From positions 62,001 to 126,000 of the forward strand of contig SFVK01000001.1 in assembly GCA_004561545.1 (NCBI GenBank): a stretch of 64,000 nt of DNA, read 5' to 3'. Shown piece by piece: positions 34,406 to 43,382 of the stretch (position 1 is its first letter; each line of letters opens with the position of its first letter). The position numbers and the translations under genes were made by a program. The notes below the pieces were generated by a model that was not told where the DNA came from, did not search any database, and was given only the letters and a program-made list of their open reading frames with translations. Source of the stretch: a bacterium (GTDB lineage: Bacteria; Bacillota; Clostridia; Oscillospirales; Ruminococcaceae).

Positions 34406-34443
34406 CAAAAAATCCCGCCCGGGAAGTTTCCTTCCGGGCGGGA
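34406..34443 (-). terminator. Terminator of the hrcA-grpE-dnaK-dnaJ operon
   Basis: On the minus strand TCCCGCCCGGAAG pairs with CTTCCCGGGCGGGA-type complement around a short loop, ending in TTTTTT (34412-34407). Confidence 0.85.
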
Positions 34444-34457
34444 CGGGGTTGGTTGGA

Positions 34458-35627
34458 TCAGGAGAAGCGGTCCTTCAGGTTCTTGAAGAAGCCCTTGCGC
34501 TTCTCATAGTTGTCGTCCCGGAGGCTCTCCTCAAAGGTTTTGAGGGCCTCACGCTGGGCACGGGTGAGCTTTTTGGGAATTTCCACATCCACAATGACAT
34601 ACTGGTCGCCCCGGCCCCGGCCATTGAGATACTTGATGCCCTGGCCGCGCAGGCGGAACTTGGTGCCGCTCTGGGTCCCCTCGGGGATGTGCTGCAAAAT
34701 GCGTCCGTCCACGGTGGGAACCTCAATGTCATCGCCCAGAACCGCCTGGCTGAAGGTGATGGGGACATGAATGGTCACATCATAGCCGTCACGCTCAAAC
34801 ATGGGGTCCGGCTTGACGGTCACATGCACGATCACATCGCCCGCAGGGCCGCCGAAGCTGCCCGCATCGCCCTGGCCGCGCAGCGCGATGTTCTGGTCGT
34901 CGCCAATGCCGGCGGGAATGTTGATCTCCAGGTTTTTGCGGGAGGCCGTCTTGCCGGTGCCCCGGCAGGACTTGCAGGGGGTGCGGATGATGGTGCCCCG
35001 CCCGCCGCAGCGGCTACAGGGCTGCTGGCTCTGCATGACGCCAAAGGGGGTGCGCTGCTGGGTGACCACATAGCCGCGGCCGCCGCAGTCGGGGCAGGTT
35101 TCGGGGGAGGTTCCCCGGGCCGCGCCGGTGCCGCCGCAGTCGGGGCAGGTTTCCTGACGGTTGACGGTGATCTTTTTGGTGCAGCCGTGGGCGGCTTCCT
35201 CAAAGGTCAGAATGACGCTGGCCTGGATATCGTGGCCCTTGCGGGGCGCATTGGCACTGCGGCCGGCGCTGCCGCCGAAACCGCCAAAGCCGCCGCCAAA
35301 ACCGCTGCCAAAAATATCGCCGAAGATATCGCCCAGGTCCACACCGCCGAAACCGCCGCCAAAACCGCCCGCACCGCCCTGGCTGGCCGCATAGTTGGGG
35401 TCCACCCCGGCAAAGCCGAACTGGTCATAGCGCTTGCGCTTTTCGGGGTCCGAGAGGACGTCGTTGGCCTCGTTGACCTCCTTGAACTTTTCCTCGGCCT
35501 CTTTGTCGCCGGGGTTCAGGTCGGGGTGATATTTCTTGGCGAGCTTGCGGTAGGCGCTCTTAATCTCGGCATCCGTGGCATTCTTGCCGACGCCGAGCAC
35601 CTCGTAGTAATCTCTTTTTTCTGCCAT
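34458..35627 (-). CDS. dnaJ: Chaperone DnaJ
   Basis: A 389-aa type I J-protein that stimulates DnaK ATPase. It has the J-domain with HPD ([10 protein letters not shown], about residues 31-40) and a long Gly/Phe-rich linker of near-repeats ([22 protein letters not shown]; about 80-125). Four zinc motifs [24 protein letters not shown] and CKSCRGTG span about 155-215, followed by the C-terminal substrate domains. It is the last gene of the heat-shock operon, 146 bases after dnaK with stable hairpins in the gap. Confidence 0.96.
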   Translation of the reverse strand: MAEKRDYYEVLGVGKNATDAEIKSAYRKLAKKYHPDLNPGDKEAEEKFKEVNEANDVLSDPEKRKRYDQFGFAGVDPNYAASQGGAGGFGGGFGGVDLGDIFGDIFGSGFGGGFGGFGGSAGRSANAPRKGHDIQASVILTFEEAAHGCTKKITVNRQETCPDCGGTGAARGTSPETCPDCGGRGYVVTQQRTPFGVMQSQQPCSRCGGRGTIIRTPCKSCRGTGKTASRKNLEINIPAGIGDDQNIALRGQGDAGSFGGPAGDVIVHVTVKPDPMFERDGYDVTIHVPITFSQAVLGDDIEVPTVDGRILQHIPEGTQSGTKFRLRGQGIKYLNGRGRGDQYVIVDVEIPKKLTRAQREALKTFEESLRDDNYEKRKGFFKNLKDRFS

Positions 35628-35723
35628 ACGATCACACCTTTATGTGTAGGGGCCGCGCCGGTTCCAAAGGCTGCGGGCCGCCGTTTAATTCTATACTTTC
35701 CCGTTGGGGAATAACCCCACAAT

Positions 35724-35751
35724 GGCCGCCGCCGGTTGCCTGGCGGCGGCC
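35724..35751 (-). other. Intercistronic hairpin dnaK-dnaJ
   Basis: GGCCGCCGCC pairs perfectly with GGCGGCGGCC around an eight-base loop. A second small stem (GTGGGG/CCCCAAC) follows. There is no T run, so it more likely stabilises the dnaK part of the mRNA or attenuates dnaJ than terminates fully. Confidence 0.6.
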
Positions 35752-35773
35752 TGGTTGGGTTACTGATCAGTCA

Positions 35774-37621
35774 TCAGACCTCGTGGAAGTCGGCATCCAC
35801 GGCGCCGTCATCGCTGGGGTTGGCGCCGGTGCTGCCGCCGGTGGGACCCTGCTGGCCCGCGCCGGGGTTGGCCTGCTGCTGGGCCGCCTGGGCCTGCTGG
35901 TAGACCTTTTCGCTGATGGCATAGAAGGCTTTCTGCAGGTCGTCCTGCTTGGCCTTAATTTCATCAATGCTGCTGCCCTTGAGCGCTTCCTTCAGGGCGT
36001 TCAGCTTGGCCTCGCACTCGCTCTTCTCGGAGGGGCTGACCTTGTCGCCGAACTCGTTCAGGGCTTTCTCGGTCTGGAACACCATCTGGTCGGCGTTGTT
36101 GCGCACATCCACTTCCTCGCGGCGCTTCTTGTCCTCGGCAGCGTACTGCTCAGCGTCCTTGACAGCCCTGTCGATGTCGTCCTTGCTCATGTTGGTGGAA
36201 GCGGTGATGGTAATGCTCTGCTCCTTGCCGGTGCCCAGGTCCTTGGCGGAAACATGGACAATGCCGTTGGCGTCGATGTCGAAGGTGACCTCAATCTGGG
36301 GCACGCCGCGGGGCGCCGGGGCGATGCCGTCCAGATGGAAGGTTCCCAGGCTCTTGTTGTCGCGGGCAAACTCACGCTCGCCCTGCAGGACGTTGACCTC
36401 AACGCTGGGCTGGTTGTCGGCAGCGGTGGAGAAGATCTGGCTCTTCTTGGTGGGGATGGTGGTGTTGCGGTCGATGATCTTGGTGCAGACACCGCCCAGG
36501 GTCTCGATGCCCAGGCTCAGCGGGGTCACGTCGAGGAGCAGCAGGCCCTTGACATCGCCCTGCAGCACGCCGCCCTGGATGGCAGCGCCGACGGCCACGC
36601 ACTCATCGGGGTTGATGCCCTTGAAGGGATCGCAGTTCAGTTCCTTCTTGACGGCGTCATAGACGGCGGGAATCCGGGTGGAACCGCCCACCATCAGCAC
36701 CTTCTTCAGGTCGGAAGCCTTCAGACCGGCATCGGCCAGAGCCTTGCGGACGGGGGTCATGGTGCGGTCCACCAGATCCGCAGTCAGCTCGTTGAACTTG
36801 GCGCGGGTCAGGGTCATATCCAGATGCTTTGGGCCGGTGGCGTCGGCGGTGATGAAGGGCAGGTTGATGTTGGTGGAGGTGGCGCTGGACAGCTCAATCT
36901 TGGCTTTCTCGGCCGCTTCCTTCAGGCGCTGGGCCGCCATCTTGTCCTTGCGCAGGTCGATGTTGTTCTCACGCAGGAAATCCTCGGCCATCCAGTCGAT
37001 GATGCGCTGGTCAAAGTCGTCGCCGCCCAGATGGGTGTCGCCGTTGGTAGCCAGAACCTCGGTGACGCCGTCGCCCATCTCGATGATGGAGACGTCGAAG
37101 GTGCCGCCGCCCAGGTCGTAGACCATGATCTTCTGGTCGGATTCCTTATCGATGCCGTAGGCCAGAGAGGCCGCAGTGGGCTCGTTGATGATCCGCTTGA
37201 CGTTGAGGCCCGCGATGGTGCCGGCGTTCTTGGTAGCCTGGCGCTGGCTGTCGTTGAAGTAAGCGGGAACGGTGATGACGGCCTCGGTGACCGGCTCGCC
37301 CAGATACGCCTCGGCGTCCGCCTTCAGCTTGGAGAGGATCATGGCGCTGATCTCCTCGGGGGTGTAGTCCTTGCCGCCGGCATGGACCTTCTCCGCAGTG
37401 CCCATCTTGCGCTTGATGGAGGAGATGGTGTTCTCGGGGTTGGTGATGGCCTGGCGCTTGGCTACCTGGCCGACCAGACGCTCACCGGTCTTGGTGAAAC
37501 CGACAACGGACGGGGTGGTGCGGGCGCCCTCGGCGTTCGCGATAACGACGGGCTCGCCGCCTTCCATAACGGCAACACAGCTGTTGGTGGTGCCAAGGTC
37601 AATACCAATGATTTTACTCAT
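35774..37621 (-). CDS. dnaK: Chaperone DnaK (Hsp70)
   Basis: A 615-aa Hsp70. The actin-like ATPase has [14 protein letters not shown] at the start, the Firmicute-type deletion in the first lobe, [13 protein letters not shown] (about 170) and [12 protein letters not shown] (about 310). The substrate domain follows from about 365 ([19 protein letters not shown]). The C-terminus is Gln/Gly-rich and ends in an acidic tail rather than the EEVD of eukaryotes. It follows grpE by 95 bases. Confidence 0.98.
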   Translation of the reverse strand: MSKIIGIDLGTTNSCVAVMEGGEPVVIANAEGARTTPSVVGFTKTGERLVGQVAKRQAITNPENTISSIKRKMGTAEKVHAGGKDYTPEEISAMILSKLKADAEAYLGEPVTEAVITVPAYFNDSQRQATKNAGTIAGLNVKRIINEPTAASLAYGIDKESDQKIMVYDLGGGTFDVSIIEMGDGVTEVLATNGDTHLGGDDFDQRIIDWMAEDFLRENNIDLRKDKMAAQRLKEAAEKAKIELSSATSTNINLPFITADATGPKHLDMTLTRAKFNELTADLVDRTMTPVRKALADAGLKASDLKKVLMVGGSTRIPAVYDAVKKELNCDPFKGINPDECVAVGAAIQGGVLQGDVKGLLLLDVTPLSLGIETLGGVCTKIIDRNTTIPTKKSQIFSTAADNQPSVEVNVLQGEREFARDNKSLGTFHLDGIAPAPRGVPQIEVTFDIDANGIVHVSAKDLGTGKEQSITITASTNMSKDDIDRAVKDAEQYAAEDKKRREEVDVRNNADQMVFQTEKALNEFGDKVSPSEKSECEAKLNALKEALKGSSIDEIKAKQDDLQKAFYAISEKVYQQAQAAQQQANPGAGQQGPTGGSTGANPSDDGAVDADFHEV

Positions 37622-37716
37622 AATAAAAAACTCCCTTCAAAATTTCTTCTTGGAAATATTTGGATGTTGAAATGTCTGATTGATCTATCTGAACGGGCCT
37701 GCACCCGGTTCATGCG

Positions 37717-38355
37717 TTATTCGGCCACAACCACGGTGGCATGACGGACAATGCGGTCGCCGATCATATAGCCTTTTTGGAAGACCCGCACGACGCTGCC
37801 GCTCTCCTGCCCTTCCGCGGGGGGAACCTGCTGGACGGCGTTCATATAATTGGGGTCAAACGGCTTGCCAAGGGCTTCAATCTCGGTGATGTTGAGGGTC
37901 TTAAGGGCCTTTTCTGCCTTATCCAGCGTCATCACCACGCCCTTTTTATAGTTTTCATCGCTGCATTCGGCGTTGGCGGCCATATCCAGCGTGTCAAGAA
38001 TGGAAAGGATCTGGGTTACGGCGTAGGAAACGCCGTCGTTGAATTTCTGGTCGGCTTCCCGTGCGCTGCGCTTGCGGAAGTTGTCATACTCCGCAGCGGT
38101 GCGCAGGAGCTGTTCCTTAAGCTGATCGTTTTTCTTCTCTGCCGCGTCCAGCTTTGCCTTGACGGCGTCCAGCTCCTTGGATTTCTTGCCGAACCATTCT
38201 TTCTTTTCCTTATCGGTCTTGGGCTCAGCGGGCTGATCTTTGGCGGGTTCCGCCTGCTTTTCGGCGGGTTCGGATTCTGCCTTGGGCGCTTGCGTTTCGG
38301 GAGCGGGCTCCGTTTTCCCGTCGGGCACTGCCTGCTTTTTTGTTTCTTCGCTCAT
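37717..38355 (-). CDS. grpE: Nucleotide-exchange factor GrpE
   Basis: A 212-aa DnaK nucleotide-exchange factor. The first 65 residues are an acidic, Pro/Lys/Glu-rich disordered tail. A long coiled coil (about 70-120, LRTAAEYDNFRKRSAREAD) and the beta-wing (FDPNYMNAVQQVP; GYMIGDRIVRHATVVVAE) follow. The start ATG sits behind GAGGAGGAG and overlaps the hrcA stop (ATGA), so it is coupled to hrcA translation. Confidence 0.96.
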   Translation of the reverse strand: MSEETKKQAVPDGKTEPAPETQAPKAESEPAEKQAEPAKDQPAEPKTDKEKKEWFGKKSKELDAVKAKLDAAEKKNDQLKEQLLRTAAEYDNFRKRSAREADQKFNDGVSYAVTQILSILDTLDMAANAECSDENYKKGVVMTLDKAEKALKTLNITEIEALGKPFDPNYMNAVQQVPPAEGQESGSVVRVFQKGYMIGDRIVRHATVVVAE

Positions 38356-39377
38356 GTATGCTCCTCCTCTTTTCTGCCGGACATACACTGTCCAAGCTTG
38401 ATTGCAAAATAGTTCAAAATGGGGATCAGTCGCTGGAACTCCATGCGGTTGGACCCGATCACGGCCACCGTGCCGCACAGCCCGCCGCCGGCAAGATACC
38501 GCTTGCTCACGATGCAGGTGTTGGGCATGGCCGGGTCCAGGTCATCCCCCAGGGTGGCGGTGATTTTACCACCCTCCGGCTCAATGAGGGCGCAGGCCTG
38601 GTCGTTATCGGAAAAAGTCTCCAGCAGTGTGCCGAGATTGACGCGGACATCGGGCATTTTGGCAAGATACTGGGCGCCCTCCAGGAAAACCTGGGGGCGG
38701 GTGCGGACCAGCGCCTCGGCGGCAAGGATCACCGGCGCCAGCCGGCTGCCGGCGGCCAGGACCAGGCTTGCGGTGAGGGACGGCGTAAGGTCATCCGGCA
38801 CCACAAAGGTCATGCTGCGGTTGAGCAGCTGGGCCATCTGCTCCGCATCGGTGCGGGTCAGGCCGGTGTTGATGTGGGCCACACGGGTGCGGACCCCGCC
38901 CGCGCTGGTCACCGCCAGAACGGCGGCGGCGTAGCGGCCCACCTGAACCACCTCAAAGTGGGCGATGCAAAGATCATCGGCCCGGGGGGTGGTGGCCGCA
39001 GCGGCGCAGCCGGTGTAATCGGCCAGGGCGCGGGCGGCGCTTTGGGCGAGCTTTTCGGGCTCAACGTCCATGTTCACAAACAGCCGGTCAATGTTGGCGC
39101 GGTCGTACTCGGTGAGGGCTGTGGTGACCGGGGTTTCCAGCAGGTGATCCAGATAATACCGGTACCCTTTGGAGCTGGGCACGCGGCCCGCGCTGGTGTG
39201 GGGCTGTTCCAGCAGCCCCAGCTTGGTCAGGGCAGCCATCTCGTTGCGAAGGGTCGCGCTGGAGACCGCCATATCAAAGTAGTTGGCCAACACCCCGGAG
39301 CCCACCGGCTCCCCGCCGGTGGCATAGAGGGCAACAATTGCTTCCAGAATGCGTTGCTTGCGGGCATCCATCGCCAT
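38352..39377 (-). CDS. hrcA: Heat-shock repressor HrcA
   Basis: A 341-aa repressor of the CIRCE regulon. The winged helix is in residues 1-75 (RKQRILEAIVALYATGGEPVGSGVLANYF; SSATLRNEMAALTKLGLLEQPHTSAGRVPSSKGYRYY). The dimerisation part with its inserted domain follows, ending VIGSNRMEFQRLIPILNYFA. HrcA needs GroE to fold, which links chaperone load to repression. It is the first gene of its own target operon, preceded by CIRCE. Confidence 0.97.
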   Translation of the reverse strand: MAMDARKQRILEAIVALYATGGEPVGSGVLANYFDMAVSSATLRNEMAALTKLGLLEQPHTSAGRVPSSKGYRYYLDHLLETPVTTALTEYDRANIDRLFVNMDVEPEKLAQSAARALADYTGCAAAATTPRADDLCIAHFEVVQVGRYAAAVLAVTSAGGVRTRVAHINTGLTRTDAEQMAQLLNRSMTFVVPDDLTPSLTASLVLAAGSRLAPVILAAEALVRTRPQVFLEGAQYLAKMPDVRVNLGTLLETFSDNDQACALIEPEGGKITATLGDDLDPAMPNTCIVSKRYLAGGGLCGTVAVIGSNRMEFQRLIPILNYFAIKLGQCMSGRKEEEHT

Positions 39378-39411
39378 GCCGCCTCATCTCCTTTGGTTGG
39401 TTTGAATTTCT

Positions 39412-39438
39412 TTAGCACTCCATGTTCCCGAGTGCTAA
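39412..39438 (-). promoter_or_regulatory. CIRCE operator
   Basis: TTAGCACTC, nine bases, GAGTGCTAA: the exact consensus with both nine-base arms perfect. It lies just downstream of the -10, covering the transcription start. Confidence 0.98.
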
Positions 39439-39442
39439 ATTT

Positions 39443-39470
39443 ATTATATCCCAACTCTTCTCCCTGTCAA
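39443..39470 (-). promoter_or_regulatory. Sigma-A promoter of the hrcA operon
   Basis: TTGACA (39470-39465), 16-base spacer, TATAAT (39448-39443) on the minus strand, immediately followed by CIRCE. Confidence 0.92.
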
Positions 39471-39679
39471 GTGGTTTTCACAAAAAGTTTCAAAGTTTAA
39501 CAGATTTGACACAAACCATTTCCCGCAAAGCAAGTGCCCCGTCCGGCGCGGCATGGGCGGACCGGGCAGGGCGCTGCGCTCTGCAACCAACGCTCCGCCG
39601 CAGCGCAAACGGGTGTCTGTGGGGCCGGAGCCGGTTTATTTTCTTCTTTTGTTCGCTGTTTTTATGGGGTTGGCAGCGT

Positions 39680-40222
39680 TTATTCCTCCATCCACCGGGC
39701 CAGAAAAGCTGCGGCGATGTTGACGGCGCGGGCCGTCTCGGCATCCGGGGACGGGTCCCGCTCGGCGCCGGCGAGCAGTACGCCGCCCTCAATGTCGCCG
39801 TGAACCACGATGGGGGCAGCGCACAGCAGCACCCCGTCCCCCTTTTCAAAGGCAGCCAGACGGCGGGAGGGCTGTTCCGGCGCCAGATAGGGCGCGCGCA
39901 TGGCAAGCAGTTTGCTCACGCCATCGCTGATTTCCCGGCCCATCGTCTGGCTTTTTCCCTGCCCGGTGGCCGCCACAATAGCGTCCCGATCGCAGACCAG
40001 CACAGGACGTCCCAGATTTTTGGCCAGCACCTCGGCATAGACGCCGGAAAGCTGGCCCAGCTCCACCAGAGGCGAATACTTTTTAAAGACCACCTGGCCG
40101 TCCCCTGCGGTGAAAATTTCCAGCGCGTCGCCCTGGCGGATGCGCTGGGTGCGGCGGATTTCCTTGGGAATCACCACCCGGCCAAGCTCGTCGATGCGGC
40201 GCACAATCCCGGTTGCTTTCAT
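39680..40222 (-). CDS. spoVT: Stage V sporulation protein T (AbrB-type regulator)
   Basis: A 180-aa regulator. Residues 1-50 are the AbrB swapped-hairpin DNA-binding domain (MKATGIVRRIDELGRVVIPKEIRRTQRIRQGDALEIF). Residues 60-180 are the GAF-like domain that distinguishes SpoVT from AbrB. In Bacillus it adjusts sigma-G genes in the forespore and affects germination. It is a single gene. The promoter-like sequence upstream resembles a sigma-G site more than a sigma-A site. Confidence 0.9.
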   Translation of the reverse strand: MKATGIVRRIDELGRVVIPKEIRRTQRIRQGDALEIFTAGDGQVVFKKYSPLVELGQLSGVYAEVLAKNLGRPVLVCDRDAIVAATGQGKSQTMGREISDGVSKLLAMRAPYLAPEQPSRRLAAFEKGDGVLLCAAPIVVHGDIEGGVLLAGAERDPSPDAETARAVNIAAAFLARWMEE

Positions 40223-40267
40223 GAAAAGGGCCCTCCATTCACCAGATTGATTTGGATGTTGTACCCC

Positions 40268-40296
40268 TAGTATCTGTAAATGGAAATATTTTATAC
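40268..40296 (-). promoter_or_regulatory. Possible sigma-G-type promoter of spoVT
   Basis: On the minus strand GTATA (40296-40292) and GATACTA (40274-40268) are 17 bases apart, about 45 bases before the ATG. The Bacillus sigma-G pattern is roughly GnATR-N18-CATnnTA. The fit is one base short in spacing and lacks the first C. Confidence 0.4.
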
Positions 40297-40315
40297 CTGC
40301 CCCCGCTCCCCTTGC

Positions 40316-40353
40316 AGCAAAACAGCCGCTGCGGAAAATGCCGCAGCGGCTGT
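40316..40353 (-). terminator. Terminator of the YitT-family gene
   Basis: ACAGCCGCTGCGG pairs perfectly with CCGCAGCGGCTGT, followed on the minus strand by TTTTGC. It ends four bases before the stop of the gene. Confidence 0.85.
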
Positions 40354-40357
40354 GGAA

Positions 40358-41005
40358 TCAGCAGGTTGTTTTTACCGGGTTTTTGCGGCCCATGCGCTGG
40401 ATCAGCCCGATGAGCTGGCCGGAGAGAATCACCGTCAGCAGCGAGTACGCCAGGCGGGGCAGAGGGATATAGCTGGCGGACATGGCCAGCACAACAAGAT
40501 CGCTGATCAGATAGATCCGCTCAATGGGCTGGCGCAGCAAGCGGGACAGGCTCATGGCAAGGGCGTCATCCCCACTGGGGGCGCCGCCCGCCCGGACGCT
40601 GAGCCCCGCGCCGACGCCCACAAAGGCCGCCCCCACAAAGGCCGCCAGCAGCGGCTGATCGGCCATCTGAGGCCAGAAGGGATCAAACTGTTCAAAAATC
40701 GCGTAGAACAGCGAGAATCCGCCGCCCGACAAAACCGAATAGGCCAGGAAGGTCGTTCCCAGCGTGCGCAGACCCAAAAGGTAACACAGAATGTTCAGCA
40801 CCGCGCCGGACGCCGAGGGCGAAACGCCGAACCAGTGGTGCAGCAGCAGCGTCAGACCCAGCACGCCGCCCTCCGTCACGTTGGAGATGGAATGAACGTT
40901 GTACAGGCCAAAGGCCAAAATGGCGCTGCCCAGCAGTGCCAGAAGGCAGGATTTCAGGTTTAAATCCAGCTTGAATTTCCGAGACAAAATAACAAATCCT
41001 TTCAT
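40358..41005 (-). CDS. YitT/YczE-family membrane protein
   Basis: A 215-aa protein with five or six predicted helices. The LYNVHSISNVTEGGVLGLTLLLHHWFG segment and the acidic/Gly loop VRAGGAPSGDDALAMSLSRLL are typical of the YitT/YczE group (DUF161). The C-terminal soluble DUF2179 domain found in longer YitT proteins is absent. The function is unknown. The ATG start has a weak ribosome site (GGAA); in-frame sequence upstream overlaps the divergent NUDIX gene and is spurious. Confidence 0.8.
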   Translation of the reverse strand: MKGFVILSRKFKLDLNLKSCLLALLGSAILAFGLYNVHSISNVTEGGVLGLTLLLHHWFGVSPSASGAVLNILCYLLGLRTLGTTFLAYSVLSGGGFSLFYAIFEQFDPFWPQMADQPLLAAFVGAAFVGVGAGLSVRAGGAPSGDDALAMSLSRLLRQPIERIYLISDLVVLAMSASYIPLPRLAYSLLTVILSGQLIGLIQRMGRKNPVKTTC

Positions 41006-41038
41006 TGTATTCCGGGTGATCCCATGGATTGAGTGTTT

Positions 41039-41067
41039 ATTATACCACATCCTTGGGAAATTGTCAT
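41039..41067 (-). promoter_or_regulatory. Promoter of the YitT-family gene
   Basis: ATGACA (41067-41062), 17-base spacer, TATAAT (41044-41039) with an extended TG upstream. Confidence 0.75.
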
Positions 41068-41069
41068 CC

Positions 41070-41098
41070 TTGCGCGGATCTCTTCTCTTTGCTAAAAT
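41070..41098 (+). promoter_or_regulatory. Promoter of the NUDIX gene
   Basis: TTGCGC (41070-41075), 17-base spacer, TAAAAT (41093-41098). It is back to back with the YitT promoter. Confidence 0.65.
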
Positions 41099-41134
41099 GG
41101 GGATAGATTGAAAAAGAAGGAAGGGGCGTCCGGG

Positions 41135-41629
41135 ATGGCGGAGCTTTTGCAGACAACGCTGTGTTATCTGGAGCACAACGGCTGCTACCTGATGCTGCAT
41201 CGGGTCAAGAAAAAGAAGGATGTCAACCACGACAAATGGATCGGGGTGGGCGGCAAATTTGAGCCCGGCGAGGACGCGCGGGCCTGCGTGCAGCGGGAGG
41301 TGCGGGAGGAAACCGGCCTGGAGCTGGAGCAGGCGGAGTACCGCGGCATGGTGGATTTTTTCTGCGAGCCCTGGCCTGCCGAGAGGATGCACCTGTTCAC
41401 CAGCCGGGCGTTTTCCGGCACCATGACGGACTGCAATGAGGGCACTCTGGAATGGGTGCCCAAAGAGCAGGTTCCCCGGCTGCCCATCTGGGAGGGCGAC
41501 AAAATTTTTCTGGATCTGCTGGCGAAGGGTGCGCCCTTCTTTCACCTGGAACTGACCTATGAGGGCGACGCGCTGGTTCGCGCCGTGCTGGACGGCCGGG
41601 ACCTGATGGCAACGCCGCAGCCGCAATGA
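41135..41629 (+). CDS. NUDIX hydrolase (MutT/8-oxo-dGTPase-like)
   Basis: A 164-aa NUDIX hydrolase. The NUDIX box is complete, GGKFEPGEDARACVQREVREETGLEL (residues about 41-66), with all the glutamates that bind magnesium. The lead-in MLHRVKKKKDVNHDKWIGVGGKFE is the form seen in MutT-like 8-oxo-dGTP diphosphatases, so cleansing of oxidised nucleotides is the best guess. The ATG lies behind AAGGAAGGGG; nine upstream in-frame codons from a TTG overlap that site. Confidence 0.88.
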   Translation: MAELLQTTLCYLEHNGCYLMLHRVKKKKDVNHDKWIGVGGKFEPGEDARACVQREVREETGLELEQAEYRGMVDFFCEPWPAERMHLFTSRAFSGTMTDCNEGTLEWVPKEQVPRLPIWEGDKIFLDLLAKGAPFFHLELTYEGDALVRAVLDGRDLMATPQPQ

Positions 41630-41686
41630 ACGGGGCGCATCCCGCAGCGAAAGCCGCAGGGTGCGCCCTTGTTTTGTGCGGTTGTG

Positions 41687-42697
41687 TTATTCCGGCTTGA
41701 GCTGGCGGCCCATGAGGGCGGCCAGCGCGTCGCCGGCAGCCAGGTGGCTCGAAAGGATGGCTGCCACCACCTCCACGATGGGCATTTCCACCTTATATTT
41801 TTTGGCCAGCCTGCAGGCAGCGGGCAGGGCGTTGATCCCCTCCACCACCTGGCCGACCTCCTTTTTGGCGGTCTCCACATCCATGCCACGGCCGATGAGC
41901 ATTCCCGCATGAAGGTTGCGACTGTGCATACTGGTACAGGTCACGATCAGGTCCCCCATGCCGGACAGTCCCGCGAAGGTTTCGGGCTGACAGCCCATGG
42001 CAATGCCCAGGCGGGTCAGCTCCGCGTTGCCGCGGGTGATGAGGGCGGCCTTGGCGTTGTCGCCGTAGCCCAGGCCCATGGCAATGCCCACCGCCAGCGC
42101 AATGACGTTTTTGACCGCGCCGCCCAGCTCAACGCCTCGACGGTCGGTGGAGGTATACACCCGGAAGGTGGGTGTGGTGAAAACCTGCTGCACCCGCCGG
42201 GCCGCAGCCGCATCGGCGCTGCCCGCCACAATGACGGTGGGCAGGTCACGGGCCACCTCCTCGGCGTGGGTGGGACCGGAGAGCGCCACCACACGGCAGT
42301 GGTCCCGGCCGCCCGCCCGGGCAAGCTCCTCCTCGATGATCTCGGACATGGTCATCAGGGTCTTTTCCTCCACGCCCTTGGCCACATCCACGATAATCTG
42401 GCCGTCGGGAATATGGGGTGCAGCCTTTTGAGCGGTGGATCGCACAAAAACAGAGGGCACCGCAAAGAGCAGGATGTCCCGGTCGCCGCAGACTTCCTCG
42501 ATATCGGCGGTAAAGTGCATCCCCTGCGGCAGAATCATGCCCGGAAGGTTGGGGTGGGTGTGGGTGGTGCCCAGGGTTACCAGCTCCTGCGGCAGAGCGC
42601 TCCACATGGTCACATCGCAGCCGTTCACGGCCAGCAGACGGGCCAGCGCGGTGCCCCAGGTGCCGGCACCCAGAACACCGATTTTCAGATTGATCAT
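41687..42697 (-). CDS. gpsA: Glycerol-3-phosphate dehydrogenase [NAD(P)+]
   Basis: A 336-aa enzyme reducing dihydroxyacetone phosphate to sn-glycerol 3-phosphate for phospholipids. The Rossmann motif is KIGVLGAGTWGTALARLLA (residues 5-23). The family motifs are VDVAKGVEEKTL, LSGPTHAEEVARDLPTVIV, the catalytic lysine region LGGAVKNVIALAVGI and AGLSGMGDLIVTCTS. The start behind GGGAGAA was preferred to an in-frame extension inside the phosphoesterase gene. It is the last gene of the operon with the BMP protein and phosphoesterase. Confidence 0.95.
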   Translation of the reverse strand: MINLKIGVLGAGTWGTALARLLAVNGCDVTMWSALPQELVTLGTTHTHPNLPGMILPQGMHFTADIEEVCGDRDILLFAVPSVFVRSTAQKAAPHIPDGQIIVDVAKGVEEKTLMTMSEIIEEELARAGGRDHCRVVALSGPTHAEEVARDLPTVIVAGSADAAAARRVQQVFTTPTFRVYTSTDRRGVELGGAVKNVIALAVGIAMGLGYGDNAKAALITRGNAELTRLGIAMGCQPETFAGLSGMGDLIVTCTSMHSRNLHAGMLIGRGMDVETAKKEVGQVVEGINALPAACRLAKKYKVEMPIVEVVAAILSSHLAAGDALAALMGRQLKPE

Positions 42698-42722
42698 AGT
42701 TGATTCTCCCAATGATTGTGGT

Positions 42723-43382
42723 TCAGTAGCTGCGGCTGCGCAAGCGCAGCCGGTCGGCAAGGGAAAGGCGCGGCGGCGGGGCCGGGCGTTCCGCCAGATC
42801 CAGCACCACCCGCTCATAACAGTTGATGATCCGGGTGGAGCCATACTGCTGCTCCCGCGGGATGTTGGCGCCGTAGTTCAAATGAATATGGCCGTGGAGC
42901 ATGAAGGCCGGGCGATATTCGTCCAGCACCTCGCTGAATACCGTAAAGCCGCGGTGGGCAAGGTCACTGAAATCGCCGTAGCCATGGAGCGGCGCGTGGG
43001 TTACCAGAACGTCCACACCGCCTGCGTGGCGGATTTTGCCCTGCATTTTGCGGATGCGGCGCTTCATTTCGGCCTCGGTGAACTGCCAGGCGCCGGCACG
43101 GTAGCGGCAGCTGCCGCCAAGCCCCATGATGCGGACCCCCTTGTAGCAGTACACCTCGTCATCAATGCAGATCGCACCCCGGGGCGGGTCATTGTCATAG
43201 CCGGCGTCGTGATTGCCGTGGACATAGAGCACCGGCACGGGGGCCACATCGCTCAGAAAATCCAGATAGTTGCGGCTCAGGTCGCCGCAGCCGATGATGA
43301 GATCAATGCCGTGCAGCTTCTCAGGTTCATAATAATCCCAAAGATATTTGGATTCCTCGTCCGCCACGGCAAGAATCCTCAT
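42723..43382 (-). CDS. Metallophosphoesterase (calcineurin-like)
   Basis: A 219-aa phosphoesterase. The dinuclear-metal motifs are ADEESK (in place of the usual DxH), IIGCGDLSRNYLDFL, VHGNHDAGYDN, VLVTHAPLHGYGD and HGHIHLNYG. The first motif, normally D-x-H, reads VADEE, so one ligand is altered. The substrate is unknown. The start overlaps the BMP-protein stop by ATGA. It lies 25 bases before gpsA. Confidence 0.87.
   Translation of the reverse strand: MRILAVADEESKYLWDYYEPEKLHGIDLIIGCGDLSRNYLDFLSDVAPVPVLYVHGNHDAGYDNDPPRGAICIDDEVYCYKGVRIMGLGGSCRYRAGAWQFTEAEMKRRIRKMQGKIRHAGGVDVLVTHAPLHGYGDFSDLAHRGFTVFSEVLDEYRPAFMLHGHIHLNYGANIPREQQYGSTRIINCYERVVLDLAERPAPPPRLSLADRLRLRSRSY

Noticed and set aside
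32033..34486. An 817-codon plus-strand frame opposite the DUF2142 gene
   Set aside because: Low-complexity Gln/Arg/Gly sequence that mirrors a real membrane protein; no start signal.
35774..39377. Search for an additional CIRCE or promoter inside the dnaK operon
   Set aside because: No second TTAGCACTC/GAGTGCTAA pair or strong -35/-10 pair was seen between grpE, dnaK and dnaJ.
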